From: Verrucomicrobiota bacterium
GTDB lineage: Bacteria; Verrucomicrobiota; Verrucomicrobiia; Limisphaerales; UBA9464
DNA length: 41,221 nt
Reading direction: 5' to 3'
Assembly (NCBI GenBank): GCA_026397755.1
Contig: JAPLUF010000119.1
Span: forward strand, 1-41,221
Program-made: the position numbers and the translations under genes
Part shown: one piece after another, positions 20,484-29,959 of the stretch
Layout: the number at the start of each line of letters is the position of its first letter
Numbering within the stretch: the first letter of the stretch is position 1
Notes under the pieces: model-generated
The model's input: the letters and a program-made list of their open reading frames with translations, nothing else
Told to the model about the DNA's origin: nothing
Databases searched by the model: none

Positions 20484-21188
20484 ATGGCTTCTATGACGCG
20501 CTACCGTATCGATCAGATGCTCTCCCGCCACGGCTATTGCAGCCGGGGCGAGTCCCGGGGCTGGTTGAAGGCTGGCCGGGTGACCGTCAGCGGTGAGAAA
20601 GCAAAGAACCCTGCCGATAAAGTGCTGTTGGCAGACCTACGGATTGATGGCGAACCAATAGATCATCCGGAAGGCATCCTTGTCATGCTGCACAAGCCTG
20701 CGGGGCTCGTCTGCTCTCGAGAGGAACGGGAAGGTCCGAATGTGTATTCCCTGCTTCCAGAGCGCTGGAGTCGTCGGAACCCGCCTATTACCAGCGTCGG
20801 GCGTCTGGATAAGGAGACCACCGGCCTGCTGCTCATCACAGACCGCGGGGAACTAGTTCAGCGTTGGACCTCACCCCGCCACAAGGTAACCAAGCGCTAC
20901 GAGGTCGTGTCGGACCAAGACCTGGATCCCGACCTCGTGCCGCTCTTCGCTTCGGGCACCTTGCGCCTGCCCGATGATGCCGACCCCTGCCTGCCGGCAA
21001 ACTTAGTTCTCACCGGGGTTCGCACCGCTTATCTCGATCTTGTGGAGGGACGCTATCATCAAGTCCGCCGCATGTTTGCTGGCCAAGGTTTCCGAGTGAC
21101 GTCCCTTCACCGCAGTCAATTCGGTGCTCTGGAGTTGGGCGATCTGCCCCTAGGCCAATGGCGTGCCGTCACCGAAGAGTCGATTTGA
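20484..21188 (+). CDS. RsuA/RluB-family pseudouridine synthase
   Basis: S4 domain (RIDQMLSRHGYCSRGESRGWLKAGRVTVSG), LHKPAGLVCS, GRLDKETTGLLLITDRGEL, YHQVRRMFAGQG. Confidence 0.94.
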   Translation: MASMTRYRIDQMLSRHGYCSRGESRGWLKAGRVTVSGEKAKNPADKVLLADLRIDGEPIDHPEGILVMLHKPAGLVCSREEREGPNVYSLLPERWSRRNPPITSVGRLDKETTGLLLITDRGELVQRWTSPRHKVTKRYEVVSDQDLDPDLVPLFASGTLRLPDDADPCLPANLVLTGVRTAYLDLVEGRYHQVRRMFAGQGFRVTSLHRSQFGALELGDLPLGQWRAVTEESI

Positions 21189-21214
21189 TTTATCAACGAT
21201 GAGGATTATAAGTT

Positions 21215-22978
21215 TTGACTAAAGTCATGGGGCAACTTTCTCACGACCCTGCTCACCGTAGGAACACACCTTCTTCGGGACCACCCTCCCCTCCGAGCCC
21301 TTTTCATCGTTTCGTGGCCCTGCTGCAGCCGGAGGCACCCGAGATTCGCATCATTCTCGTCCTGTCGATCATTTCAGGAATTCTCTACTTGGCGACCCCG
21401 TTGACGGCCGATGCGGTCGTCAACAATTTTGCCTTCGGCGGGGAGCAACCTGTTTATGTCCAGGCACTCATCATTCTGGCGGTGTTCCTCATGTTCCTGC
21501 TCGGAATGCTGGGGGTTCTGCGGGCAGGACAAGAATACGCGATGGAGTTGATCCAACGCCGTATCTTTGTGCGCCTGACGGCCGATTTGGCGTTTCGACT
21601 CCCGAGAGTCCCTCTGGAGGTTCTTGAAGCTCATCAAGGACCTGAATTGGTCAACCGCTTCTTTGATGTGGTCACCATTCAGAAAAGCGCCTCGGGCCTA
21701 CTTCTAGATGGAATCAACGTCCTCTTCAGCACCTTGATCGGATTGGTGGTCCTCGGATTCTACCATCCTCTCCTCCTGTCCTTCGCCTCCGTTCTATTGG
21801 TGCTGCTGGTGCTCATCGTCTTCATCCCAGGACGCCGCGCGGTCCACACCAGCATTGATGAATCTTATGCCAAACACGCGGTAGTCGGTTGGTTAGAGCA
21901 AATCGCCATGTTCCCCCTGCTCTTTCGGGTCAGCGGCGCGGCCGAAATGGCGTGTTCTCGCGCCGACCAGTTGGCGCTGAACTACCTCGCGGCGCGAAAA
22001 TCCCATTTCCGCATCCTCTTAGGCCAGGTCATCGCCTTACTGGGTCTGCAGGCCATTGCCAGCGCAGCACTGCTTTCCATCGGGGGCTGGTTGGTGCTTC
22101 GGGCTGAACTCACACTCGGTCAATTGGTCGCCAGCGAGCTCATTGTCGCCTCGATTGTGGCAGCCATTTCCAAACTCGGGAAACACTTGGAGAGCTGGTA
22201 TGACGCGTTGGCCTCCGTGGACAAATTGGGATATTTGGTCGATTTGCCTATCGAACGGGAAACCGGCGAAAAACCGGTCATTTCCGAGAAAGGCATCCGA
22301 GTGCAGGTACGCGGAGTCAGCTACACACCCGCCGGTGGGCTGCCTGTTCTAGAGAACCAAGACCTGGAGATCCCACCCGGCTCGACCCTAGGCATCGTGA
22401 GCCCTGGCGGGCTGGGCGGAAGCGCTCTGCTAGATCTCTTGGCGGGCCTGCGGGAACCCTCCAGTGGCCAGGTGCTACTCAATGGAATCGACCTCCGGCT
22501 TTGGCAATTGGGCGAACTCCGACGTCAGGTCTTCCTCGTTCGAGGTCAGGAGATCGTTCAGGGATCCCTCCTTGAAAATATCCGCCTTGGACGGCCAGAC
22601 ATCGGCATCGACGCAGTGAATGGCGCGCTCGAATGCGTGGGTTTGATGACGGTTGTTCAACGAATGCCCGATGGGCTCGAGACGCTGCTCAGCCCGGGAG
22701 GCCATCCGTTGACCAACTCCCAGCGGAGCCGACTTATTCTAGCCAGAGCCATCATTCGCAAGCCACGGTTGTTGCTCGTAGACGAAGCTCTGGACGGACT
22801 CGAAATTGAAACACTCGAAAAGCTCGAAGCCGCGCTGTTTGAAGCCCGCGAGCCCAGCACCCTCGTGTTAGTGACGCGCGACCCAGACCTCATCCGCCGC
22901 TGCGACCACTCGGTTCATCTGGGCGACTGTCACCTCAGCCGCCCCGGACACGGCTCTGAACTTCCTCCCCGAGCATGA
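21215..22978 (+). CDS. ABC transporter (fused TM and nucleotide-binding domains) with degenerate ATPase motifs
   Basis: ABC exporter TM domain then NBD. Walker A position reads VSPGGLGGSALL, signature LTNSQ, Walker B LLLVDEAL, H-loop position VTRDPDLI. Followed by hlyD- and tolC-like genes. Confidence 0.9.
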   Translation: MTKVMGQLSHDPAHRRNTPSSGPPSPPSPFHRFVALLQPEAPEIRIILVLSIISGILYLATPLTADAVVNNFAFGGEQPVYVQALIILAVFLMFLLGMLGVLRAGQEYAMELIQRRIFVRLTADLAFRLPRVPLEVLEAHQGPELVNRFFDVVTIQKSASGLLLDGINVLFSTLIGLVVLGFYHPLLLSFASVLLVLLVLIVFIPGRRAVHTSIDESYAKHAVVGWLEQIAMFPLLFRVSGAAEMACSRADQLALNYLAARKSHFRILLGQVIALLGLQAIASAALLSIGGWLVLRAELTLGQLVASELIVASIVAAISKLGKHLESWYDALASVDKLGYLVDLPIERETGEKPVISEKGIRVQVRGVSYTPAGGLPVLENQDLEIPPGSTLGIVSPGGLGGSALLDLLAGLREPSSGQVLLNGIDLRLWQLGELRRQVFLVRGQEIVQGSLLENIRLGRPDIGIDAVNGALECVGLMTVVQRMPDGLETLLSPGGHPLTNSQRSRLILARAIIRKPRLLLVDEALDGLEIETLEKLEAALFEAREPSTLVLVTRDPDLIRRCDHSVHLGDCHLSRPGHGSELPPRA

Positions 22979-24342
22979 ACCGTGACCCGGCCCCCACCGA
23001 GCCCCTAAAATCGGAGGTTCTGCTGCACTCTCCGTCGCGTTCTCAGTCCCCCTCCGCCATGTCCCTGCTGGACCAGCGGAGCGGGTTCAGCGCGCTGAAC
23101 CACACGGCTTCCTCGCGGCGCCTGCGTCAGCTGACCTTTGTGTCGGCCGCCCTGTGTCTCATTGCGCTGATAGCGCTCATCTTGTTGCCTTGGCGGCAAT
23201 TCGTCAGCGGATCGGGTCGAGTCATTGCCTACAATCCATTGGAACGGAGCTTGACCATCGAGGCGCCGCTGCCGGGCAAGGTGCAGCGGTCCTTCGTGGT
23301 CGAGGGACAGGAAGTCCAAGAGGGCGATCCGCTCTTCGAGATCGTGGACAACGATCCCAACCTCTTGGCCAATATTTTACAGCAGCGCGATGCGGCCAGT
23401 ACTCGACGCGATGCGGCCAAGACTCGAGTCGAATCGCTGGGCCTCCAAATCGGCGAGCAAGAACGTGCGCTTCCGCTGGCGATGGAAGCTGCCAAGACTC
23501 GCCTGGCCGCCGCCCGATTCGCCGCCGACACCGCCCGACTGCAATTCGACCGATTCAAGGCGCTGCACGCTGACAAACGCGGGCTTGTATCCCAGCGAGA
23601 CTTTGAATTGACCACCCTGGAGCGGGACCGGACCGAGGCCGAATTGCAGCGCTCGCAAGCGGAGCTGGAGCGGACTCCGGTGGATTTGCGGGCCGCGATC
23701 CAAGGCATTACCGCCCAGCGGGATTCCGCACGGGCCGAACTGGCCTCCGCGGAACAATCGCTGACGGGGCTCGAGATCCAAATCAGCCAGACCCGGATGC
23801 AAAAGGTGACCTCTCCGCGGGCGGGCATCGTCTTCCGCCTCCAGTCCACCGAGGGCACTTTTCTTCGGGCCGGTTCGCCGCTCTGCACCATCATCGCCCA
23901 GACCGACAAGCCCATGGTGGAGGTCTGGCTTCAAGGGCAGGACATGCCACTGGTCACCGCCCGCGAGACGGGCCCCGAGGGTCAACTCGTCCGCGAAGGC
24001 AGCCCGGTGCGCCTCCAGTTCGAGGGTTGGCCCGCGCTGCAAATGATAGGCTGGCCGAGTTTGGCCCGGGGCACCTTTGGCGGCGAAGTGGTACTGGTAG
24101 ATCCGACTGACAACGGCAAGGGGAAGTTCCGCATCCTCGTGGCCGAAAAACAAGACGTGGTCCAGGGCCCGGATGGACAAGCGACTTCGGTGCCGTGGCC
24201 TGGTTCCCGATGGCTCAGGCAGGGGGTTCGCGCCAACGGTTGGGTCCTGCTGCAGCGGGTTCCGCTGTGGTACGAAGTGTGGCGCCAATTGAACGGATTC
24301 CCACCGGTGATCACGGAAGAGGCTCTGGGTTCCAAGCAGTGA
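22975..24342 (+). CDS. HlyD-family membrane fusion protein
   Basis: N-terminal TM, lipoyl-like IEAPLPGKVQRSFVVEGQEVQEGDPLFEI, coiled coil, VTSPRAGIVFRLQSTEGTFLRAGSPLCTI; 4-nt overlap with the ABC gene. Confidence 0.93.
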   Translation: MNRDPAPTEPLKSEVLLHSPSRSQSPSAMSLLDQRSGFSALNHTASSRRLRQLTFVSAALCLIALIALILLPWRQFVSGSGRVIAYNPLERSLTIEAPLPGKVQRSFVVEGQEVQEGDPLFEIVDNDPNLLANILQQRDAASTRRDAAKTRVESLGLQIGEQERALPLAMEAAKTRLAAARFAADTARLQFDRFKALHADKRGLVSQRDFELTTLERDRTEAELQRSQAELERTPVDLRAAIQGITAQRDSARAELASAEQSLTGLEIQISQTRMQKVTSPRAGIVFRLQSTEGTFLRAGSPLCTIIAQTDKPMVEVWLQGQDMPLVTARETGPEGQLVREGSPVRLQFEGWPALQMIGWPSLARGTFGGEVVLVDPTDNGKGKFRILVAEKQDVVQGPDGQATSVPWPGSRWLRQGVRANGWVLLQRVPLWYEVWRQLNGFPPVITEEALGSKQ

Positions 24343-24353
24343 TTTTGCCCGTG

Positions 24354-25937
24354 ATGAATGCGATGTCCGTCGTGGCGCTCCAGTTGAATCGGCGATCCGG
24401 CCCGAGGTTATCGACCCAGGGTCAGCGTGCACGAGGGGTCCATCACCGTGCTTCCGCTGCCCATTGGGCCGCCGTCCGCTGCTTCGCTCTTTGCCTGATT
24501 CTGGTGAGTCTTTCCTTTGGTTTACAGGCGGCGGAGACGCCTAGTACGGCACCAACAACGGCCGCCCCTGCTTCAACCAACGCGTTGACGCTGCACGAGG
24601 TACTCGACTCGGTCCGTCAGCAATACCCGCCCATGCTGGCCGCACTCATCGAACGCGATATCGCCGCCGGACGCCTCCAAAGCGCGCGCGGCACCTTCGA
24701 TTTCCAGTTCTTCTCCCGGCTCTTCGACGCTCCGAGCGGATACTACCAGACCACCACCGTCGACACGGGCTTCGAGCAATTCACCGGCCTCTGGGGCAGC
24801 ACTCTTTTTGGAGGCTATCGCATCACCACCGGCGGCTTGTTGCCGGACTACGAAAAGAACCGAACCCAGGGCTCCGGCGAACCTCGGATCGGATTTCGGC
24901 TACCCCTGCTGCGCGATGGATCCATTGATCGGCGGCGGGCCACCCTTTTCAAGGCACGACTCGACAAGGATCTGGCCGACCCGGTGATCCACCGTCAGCA
25001 AATCGACTTCATCCGGGCCGCCACTGCGGGTTACTACGGTTGGCTCGCCGCAGGAGAGCGCCTGCGACTTTCCGAGGCCCTGTTGCGCATCGCCCGTGAG
25101 CGCATGGATGCCCTCAAGACCCAGAGCGATTCTGGATTAATCGCCCGGATCGTCCTCACGGACAACCGACGCCTCATCGTCTCGCGGGAACTGGCCATGG
25201 TGCAGGCTCGCCGGCGCTTCGAGGCGGCCGGACTGGCCTTGTCGCTATTCTATCGGGATGGACAAGAGAACCCCACCGTGGCCACTCGGGATCGCTTACC
25301 TCCAAGTCTGCCCGCTCCGGTGGGTCCTGAGGCAAGCCTCCTTCAGCAAGACCTCCAGCGCTCGCTCACGGTCCGGCCTGAGCTCAAACGATTGAGTCTC
25401 ACCCAGGAAAAGCTCGAAGTGGATCGCCGCCTCGCCCGAAACCAACTCCTACCGAACCTGGATGCCGGCGTCAGCGCCAACCGCGACTACGGCGACCGCC
25501 GCTACAAAGACCAGACCGAGACCGAAGTCCAGGTGGGCGTCGAATTACGAGTACCCCTCCAACGGCGCGAGGCCAAGGGTCGGGTGGCGGAGGTTGAAGC
25601 CCAACTGGAGCAACTCACCCATGAGCAGCAGTTTGCCCGAGATCGAATCCAAACCGAGGTGCGCGACTCCTTCTCCGCCTGGAGTGCCGCCCACGAGCAA
25701 ACCCTACAAGCCCGGCTCAATGTTCAACTGGCTGTGGAACTTCAAGAGGCCGAGAACGAGCGATTCATGCGCGGAGCCACCGACTTGTTGGCCTTGCAGT
25801 TGCGCGAACAGGCCGCCTTCGACGCCCAAGTGAGCGCCGTGGACATTGACGCCGACTGTTTCCGGGCCCAGGCCGACTACCGCGCGGCCACCGTCGCCGA
25901 GAGATTGACGCTCTCGGCCCCCACCAAGAAACACTGA
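24354..25937 (+). CDS. TolC-family outer membrane efflux protein
   Basis: TLHEVLDSVRQQYPPMLAALIERDIAAGRLQSARGTFD; LDAGVSANRDYGDRRYKDQTETEVQVGVELRVPLQRREAKGRVAEVEAQ. The ORF track start (24195) overlaps hlyD; GTG 24351 or ATG 24354 fits. Confidence 0.92.
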   Translation: MNAMSVVALQLNRRSGPRLSTQGQRARGVHHRASAAHWAAVRCFALCLILVSLSFGLQAAETPSTAPTTAAPASTNALTLHEVLDSVRQQYPPMLAALIERDIAAGRLQSARGTFDFQFFSRLFDAPSGYYQTTTVDTGFEQFTGLWGSTLFGGYRITTGGLLPDYEKNRTQGSGEPRIGFRLPLLRDGSIDRRRATLFKARLDKDLADPVIHRQQIDFIRAATAGYYGWLAAGERLRLSEALLRIARERMDALKTQSDSGLIARIVLTDNRRLIVSRELAMVQARRRFEAAGLALSLFYRDGQENPTVATRDRLPPSLPAPVGPEASLLQQDLQRSLTVRPELKRLSLTQEKLEVDRRLARNQLLPNLDAGVSANRDYGDRRYKDQTETEVQVGVELRVPLQRREAKGRVAEVEAQLEQLTHEQQFARDRIQTEVRDSFSAWSAAHEQTLQARLNVQLAVELQEAENERFMRGATDLLALQLREQAAFDAQVSAVDIDADCFRAQADYRAATVAERLTLSAPTKKH

Positions 25938-25993
25938 TTTTCCACTCCTAACCATTCCCGTCACCCCGAGTTAAAAACCTGCGTTTGCCAATT

Positions 25994-26007
25994 GTACGCA
26001 GGCGTAC
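25994..26007. promoter_or_regulatory. Candidate operator palindrome upstream of the aldehyde dehydrogenase
   Basis: GTACGC-AG-GCGTAC ending 27 nt before the ATG at 26035; no regulator identified. Confidence 0.35.
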
Positions 26008-26034
26008 CATTTTGAACCCAGTTCATCGAATCCC

Positions 26035-27471
26035 ATGAGCACCATCCCGCATCTCCCTGTCATTCGTCTCGGCCGCAACTACGCCTCCCTGGAACAAACG
26101 GAGGTGAAAGATTTCCGCACCGGTGAGGTCTGTGCCGTCGTTTCGTCCGTGAATGCCGGCATCGTCAAAAAAGACCTCACCAAGCTGGGAGTCGCCCGAG
26201 CCGCCTTAAATCATTTCACCATCGCCGAACTCATGGCCATGAGTGCCAAGGCCGGCGACTTGTTTCTTAACGGCACTCTGCCGTTGGGAGACCGAGGCCA
26301 CACCCAAAGCGCCGACGAGTACATCAAAACCCTCAGCAGCACCAGCGGACTGCCCCATGTGATGGTGAAGCGGAACATGGCGAAGATTCATTACGCCCTG
26401 ACCCACATGCCGGAAGTGCTCAACGGACTCTCCCGTGGGCTCGACTTCACCATCCTCGATAAAGGACGCGGCGAGCAGTTCGGAACCAACCTAGCCTTCT
26501 TCCCCACGGCCCACGCCCTGGGCTTGGTGATGCCCAGCAATTCGCCGGCCGTGAATTCCCTGTGGATCCCGGCCATCTCCCTCAAGACGCCGGTGATCAT
26601 CAAGCCCGGCAAGGAGGAGCCCTGGACCCCATACCGACTCATCCAAGCGTTCATCGCCGCCGGGGTCCCCGCTGAGGCCTTCGGTTTCTATCCCACGGAT
26701 CACGAGGGCGCCGCCGCCATCCTGAACTTGTGTGGCCGGGCCTTGATCTTCGGAGACAAGTCCACCACCCAGCAGTACGCCCACAACCCGGCGATCCAGA
26801 TCCATGGCCCGGGGTGGAGCAAGTTCGTCATCGGCGAAGACCAGATCGAAAACTGGCCTGAGTTCATCGATGTGATCGCCGCCAGCATCGCCGACAACGG
26901 CGGTCGCTCGTGTATCAACGCGAGTGCCGTGGTGGTGCCGAAGTACGCAGAAGAAATCGCCGATGCGCTGGCTAAGAAGCTCGGCCCCATCGGCCATACG
27001 CCCTCCGACGATCCCGAGGCTCGGCTGGCCGGCTTCGCCAACCCCAAGATGGCGGACTACATCGATGGGCAAATCGAAGACGGTCTCAAGATCCCGGGCG
27101 CCGAGGACGTCACCGCCCGCTACCGCGGTGGCTCCCGCAAAGTTTCCAGCGACATCGGCACCTTCATGCGGCCGACCATTGTGCGCTGCGACTCCTTCGC
27201 CCATCCGTTGGCTAATCGCGAGTTCCTTTGCCCCTATGCCAGCGTGGTCCAATGCAGCCAGCCTGAAGTGCTCAAGAATATCGGCTACACCCTAGCCTGT
27301 TCAGCGATCACCAAAGACCCGGCGTTCATCCGCGACCTCGAGGCCTTCACCGAAATCGATCGCCTGAATATCGGCCCCGTCTCGACCATGAAGATTTCTT
27401 GGGATCAACCCCACGAGGGCAACATGTTCGAGTTCCTCTGGCAGCGCCGCTCCATCGAGTACGGTTGGTGA
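26035..27471 (+). CDS. Aldehyde dehydrogenase family protein
   Basis: ALDH fold motifs VMPSNSPAVNSLWIPAISLKTPVIIKPGKEEPWTPY, catalytic-cysteine region GGRSCINASAVVVP, REFLCPYASVV. Confidence 0.88.
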   Translation: MSTIPHLPVIRLGRNYASLEQTEVKDFRTGEVCAVVSSVNAGIVKKDLTKLGVARAALNHFTIAELMAMSAKAGDLFLNGTLPLGDRGHTQSADEYIKTLSSTSGLPHVMVKRNMAKIHYALTHMPEVLNGLSRGLDFTILDKGRGEQFGTNLAFFPTAHALGLVMPSNSPAVNSLWIPAISLKTPVIIKPGKEEPWTPYRLIQAFIAAGVPAEAFGFYPTDHEGAAAILNLCGRALIFGDKSTTQQYAHNPAIQIHGPGWSKFVIGEDQIENWPEFIDVIAASIADNGGRSCINASAVVVPKYAEEIADALAKKLGPIGHTPSDDPEARLAGFANPKMADYIDGQIEDGLKIPGAEDVTARYRGGSRKVSSDIGTFMRPTIVRCDSFAHPLANREFLCPYASVVQCSQPEVLKNIGYTLACSAITKDPAFIRDLEAFTEIDRLNIGPVSTMKISWDQPHEGNMFEFLWQRRSIEYGW

Positions 27472-27518
27472 TTGCTCGGGCCTCGGTGAACGCCGATCTC
27501 CTCCGCCTCGAGGGCCGC

Positions 27519-29813
27519 TCAGGATGTCTTTCCTGCAGCGGCTTTTTGCTGCGATTCACCCGACTTGCCCGCGAGGTACAGCAGCGCCACCAACCCAGCA
27601 AAGGGCAGCAACGAAAGAGCGTCGGAAGAAGCCCCCTCGAAGAACGGGTTGTTAGCGGTCATCCACTTCTCGACGGACTCGTTGAACTCCGTGGTCACTC
27701 CCTGACTAATGGCCACACCAATACCCGCGATGCTGCCGCCGGCAATATAACCGCTCGCCATCAAGACCCCCGGTGAGCGATCGCTCTCGGCAGCGATCTC
27801 CGAGGCAGTGAGTCCCTGCAAACGCCCCCGGGTTTGGGCGGCCCGATCGACGCACCAGCGGACACACCCGCCGACAAAAATGCCCAGCGAGGTTGAGATG
27901 GGTAAATAGACCCCCACGGCGAAGGCCAGCGAGGGGATACCGCTGAGTTCGAGCACCAGGGCGATCATCACTCCGATCAGCACCAAGTCCCAGGGGAGCT
28001 TCCGATCGAGCACTCCCTTGATGATATAGCTCACCAATACCGTCTTCGGGGCATCATACTTGGTGACCGTGGCTCCGCTGGGCAGCTTCGACTCGGTTCC
28101 AGTGATGGCCGGATCCACCAACCAGACGGCCTTGCCCGAATCATCGACCAACCATTTCCGGGCCACGCCGTTGGTATCGGTCTGATGCCACACGCGGTAT
28201 TCCTGGGTATCCACCGCGGCCATCGGACCCACCAAGTGCGCCCGAGGCGCATGGGTCAAGGCTTGGGCCGGAGCGACCAAGCCCGGGGCAACCTCCGAGG
28301 CGCGCACATGAATGGTCCCGGCATTGTTCATGGCTAGGAGCACCCATCCCATTACCAGCGCTGAGGCAAAAGCCCCGATTAGAATGGCCAATTGCTGGTA
28401 CCGAGGCGTGCCGCCGATGAGGAAGCCGGTCTTCAAATCCTGCGAAGTGGTACCGCCATTGGAACAGGCGATACACACGATACCGCCCACGGAAAGGGCG
28501 GTCACATAATGGGCCGAGCCTGTCCACCCCACGGCCACGAAGGTCAGGCAGGTGAGCAGCAGGGTAGCGATGGTCATGCCCGAAATTGGGTTGGAGCTGG
28601 ACCCTACTTCACCGGTCAACCGTGAGGAGACCGTCACAAAGAGGAACCCCAAAACCAAGATCAGCCCCGCGCCCAGCAAATTCATGCGCAGAGCGGGAGC
28701 CAGCGTGATGGCGGCCATTAGCACGAACACCCCGCCGGCCACCCAACGCAGCGAAAGATCCCGATCGCGCCGATCCCCCGAGACCCCCGACGCCCCGTCA
28801 CGGGCCCCGGCCAAATCCGCCAATCCGGCTCGCAAGGTCCGCCACAGCGTGGGCATAGACTTCAACAAACTCACGAGACCGCCCGCCGCTACAGCGCCGG
28901 CCCCAATATAGAGCAGGTACGCGCTGCGGATGCCATTGGGCGACAAGTCAGCAATCAACTTCTTGCCGGGAGCCAGAGGACTGGCCAATCCCGCTCCGAA
29001 ATACTGGATGAGCGGAATGAGCACCAAGTAGCTCAGCACGCCTCCCGCCGCCATGACCCCGGCGATCCGCGGACCAATGATGTAGCCCACACCCACCATT
29101 TCAGGCGAGATCTCGCACGACACCGAACCCCCTTTCAGCGGTGCCCCGAACACCTTTTCGGGTGCCTCCTTCCAGAGTTTCAGCGCCGAATTGCCGAACT
29201 TGTACAACAAGCCCAAGGCGAACCCTCCGAAGATGGTCTTGGCCTGAATCCCGGCTCCGGCCACTTCGCGGGCATAGGCCGGATCGGCGGCGGCCCGAGA
29301 CTCGTCATTAGCGCCCGCCTTGAGCACCTCCGCGCAGGCCGCGCCTTCCGGATATTTCAGCTCCCCATGCTGCTGAACGATGAGCGGGCGACGCAGCGGG
29401 ATCATGAGCAAAATCCCCAGAAGTCCGCCCAACACCGCCACCAACAGCACCCGACCGGCCTCCAAATCGAAGCCCAGGATGAGGATCGCCGGCATGGTGA
29501 CCGCAGCCCCGAAAGCCAGCGATTCCCCGGCTGAACCCGCCGTCTGAGCGATGTTGTGTTCCAGGATGGTGGCATCCCGACCGCCCATCTTGGCCCACAA
29601 TCGAAACAGGGTCACCGAGATGACAGCAACCGGGATGGACGCACTCACCGTGAGGCCAACCTTGAGCGCCAAGTAAAGCGAAGAGGCCCCGAAAATGATC
29701 CCCAACAACGAACCCACAATCACGGAGCGAGCAGTGAATTCCCGCAGCCGAGTGACCGCGGGTATATACGGAGTGAAGGGAGGGTTGGGCTGGGCCATAG
29801 GCGGAGGGTACAA
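27519..29813 (-). CDS. OPT-family oligopeptide transporter
   Basis: 764 aa polytopic protein; FTARSVIVGSLLGIIFGASSLYLALKVGLTVSASIPVAVIS; GEVGSSSNPISGMTIATLLLT; CSNGGTTSQDLKTGFLIGGTPRYQQLAILIG. Confidence 0.95.
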   Translation of the reverse strand: MYPPPMAQPNPPFTPYIPAVTRLREFTARSVIVGSLLGIIFGASSLYLALKVGLTVSASIPVAVISVTLFRLWAKMGGRDATILEHNIAQTAGSAGESLAFGAAVTMPAILILGFDLEAGRVLLVAVLGGLLGILLMIPLRRPLIVQQHGELKYPEGAACAEVLKAGANDESRAAADPAYAREVAGAGIQAKTIFGGFALGLLYKFGNSALKLWKEAPEKVFGAPLKGGSVSCEISPEMVGVGYIIGPRIAGVMAAGGVLSYLVLIPLIQYFGAGLASPLAPGKKLIADLSPNGIRSAYLLYIGAGAVAAGGLVSLLKSMPTLWRTLRAGLADLAGARDGASGVSGDRRDRDLSLRWVAGGVFVLMAAITLAPALRMNLLGAGLILVLGFLFVTVSSRLTGEVGSSSNPISGMTIATLLLTCLTFVAVGWTGSAHYVTALSVGGIVCIACSNGGTTSQDLKTGFLIGGTPRYQQLAILIGAFASALVMGWVLLAMNNAGTIHVRASEVAPGLVAPAQALTHAPRAHLVGPMAAVDTQEYRVWHQTDTNGVARKWLVDDSGKAVWLVDPAITGTESKLPSGATVTKYDAPKTVLVSYIIKGVLDRKLPWDLVLIGVMIALVLELSGIPSLAFAVGVYLPISTSLGIFVGGCVRWCVDRAAQTRGRLQGLTASEIAAESDRSPGVLMASGYIAGGSIAGIGVAISQGVTTEFNESVEKWMTANNPFFEGASSDALSLLPFAGLVALLYLAGKSGESQQKAAAGKTS

Positions 29814-29959
29814 CCCTCGGTAAATTTTCCCAGAGGATCGTCATGAAGCCCTCAGCCCACCTACCGGGATTCTGTCACAACGATGTTACTCTCCGCAGCA
29901 AACTGAACAATTGCCCCGCAGACTCACCGGGCTTTTGATCACCGGGTATCCGATCCTGC

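Noticed and set aside
26491-27252. 253-aa minus-strand ORF opposite the aldehyde dehydrogenase
   Set aside because: Shadow ORF; the sense frame carries the conserved ALDH motifs.
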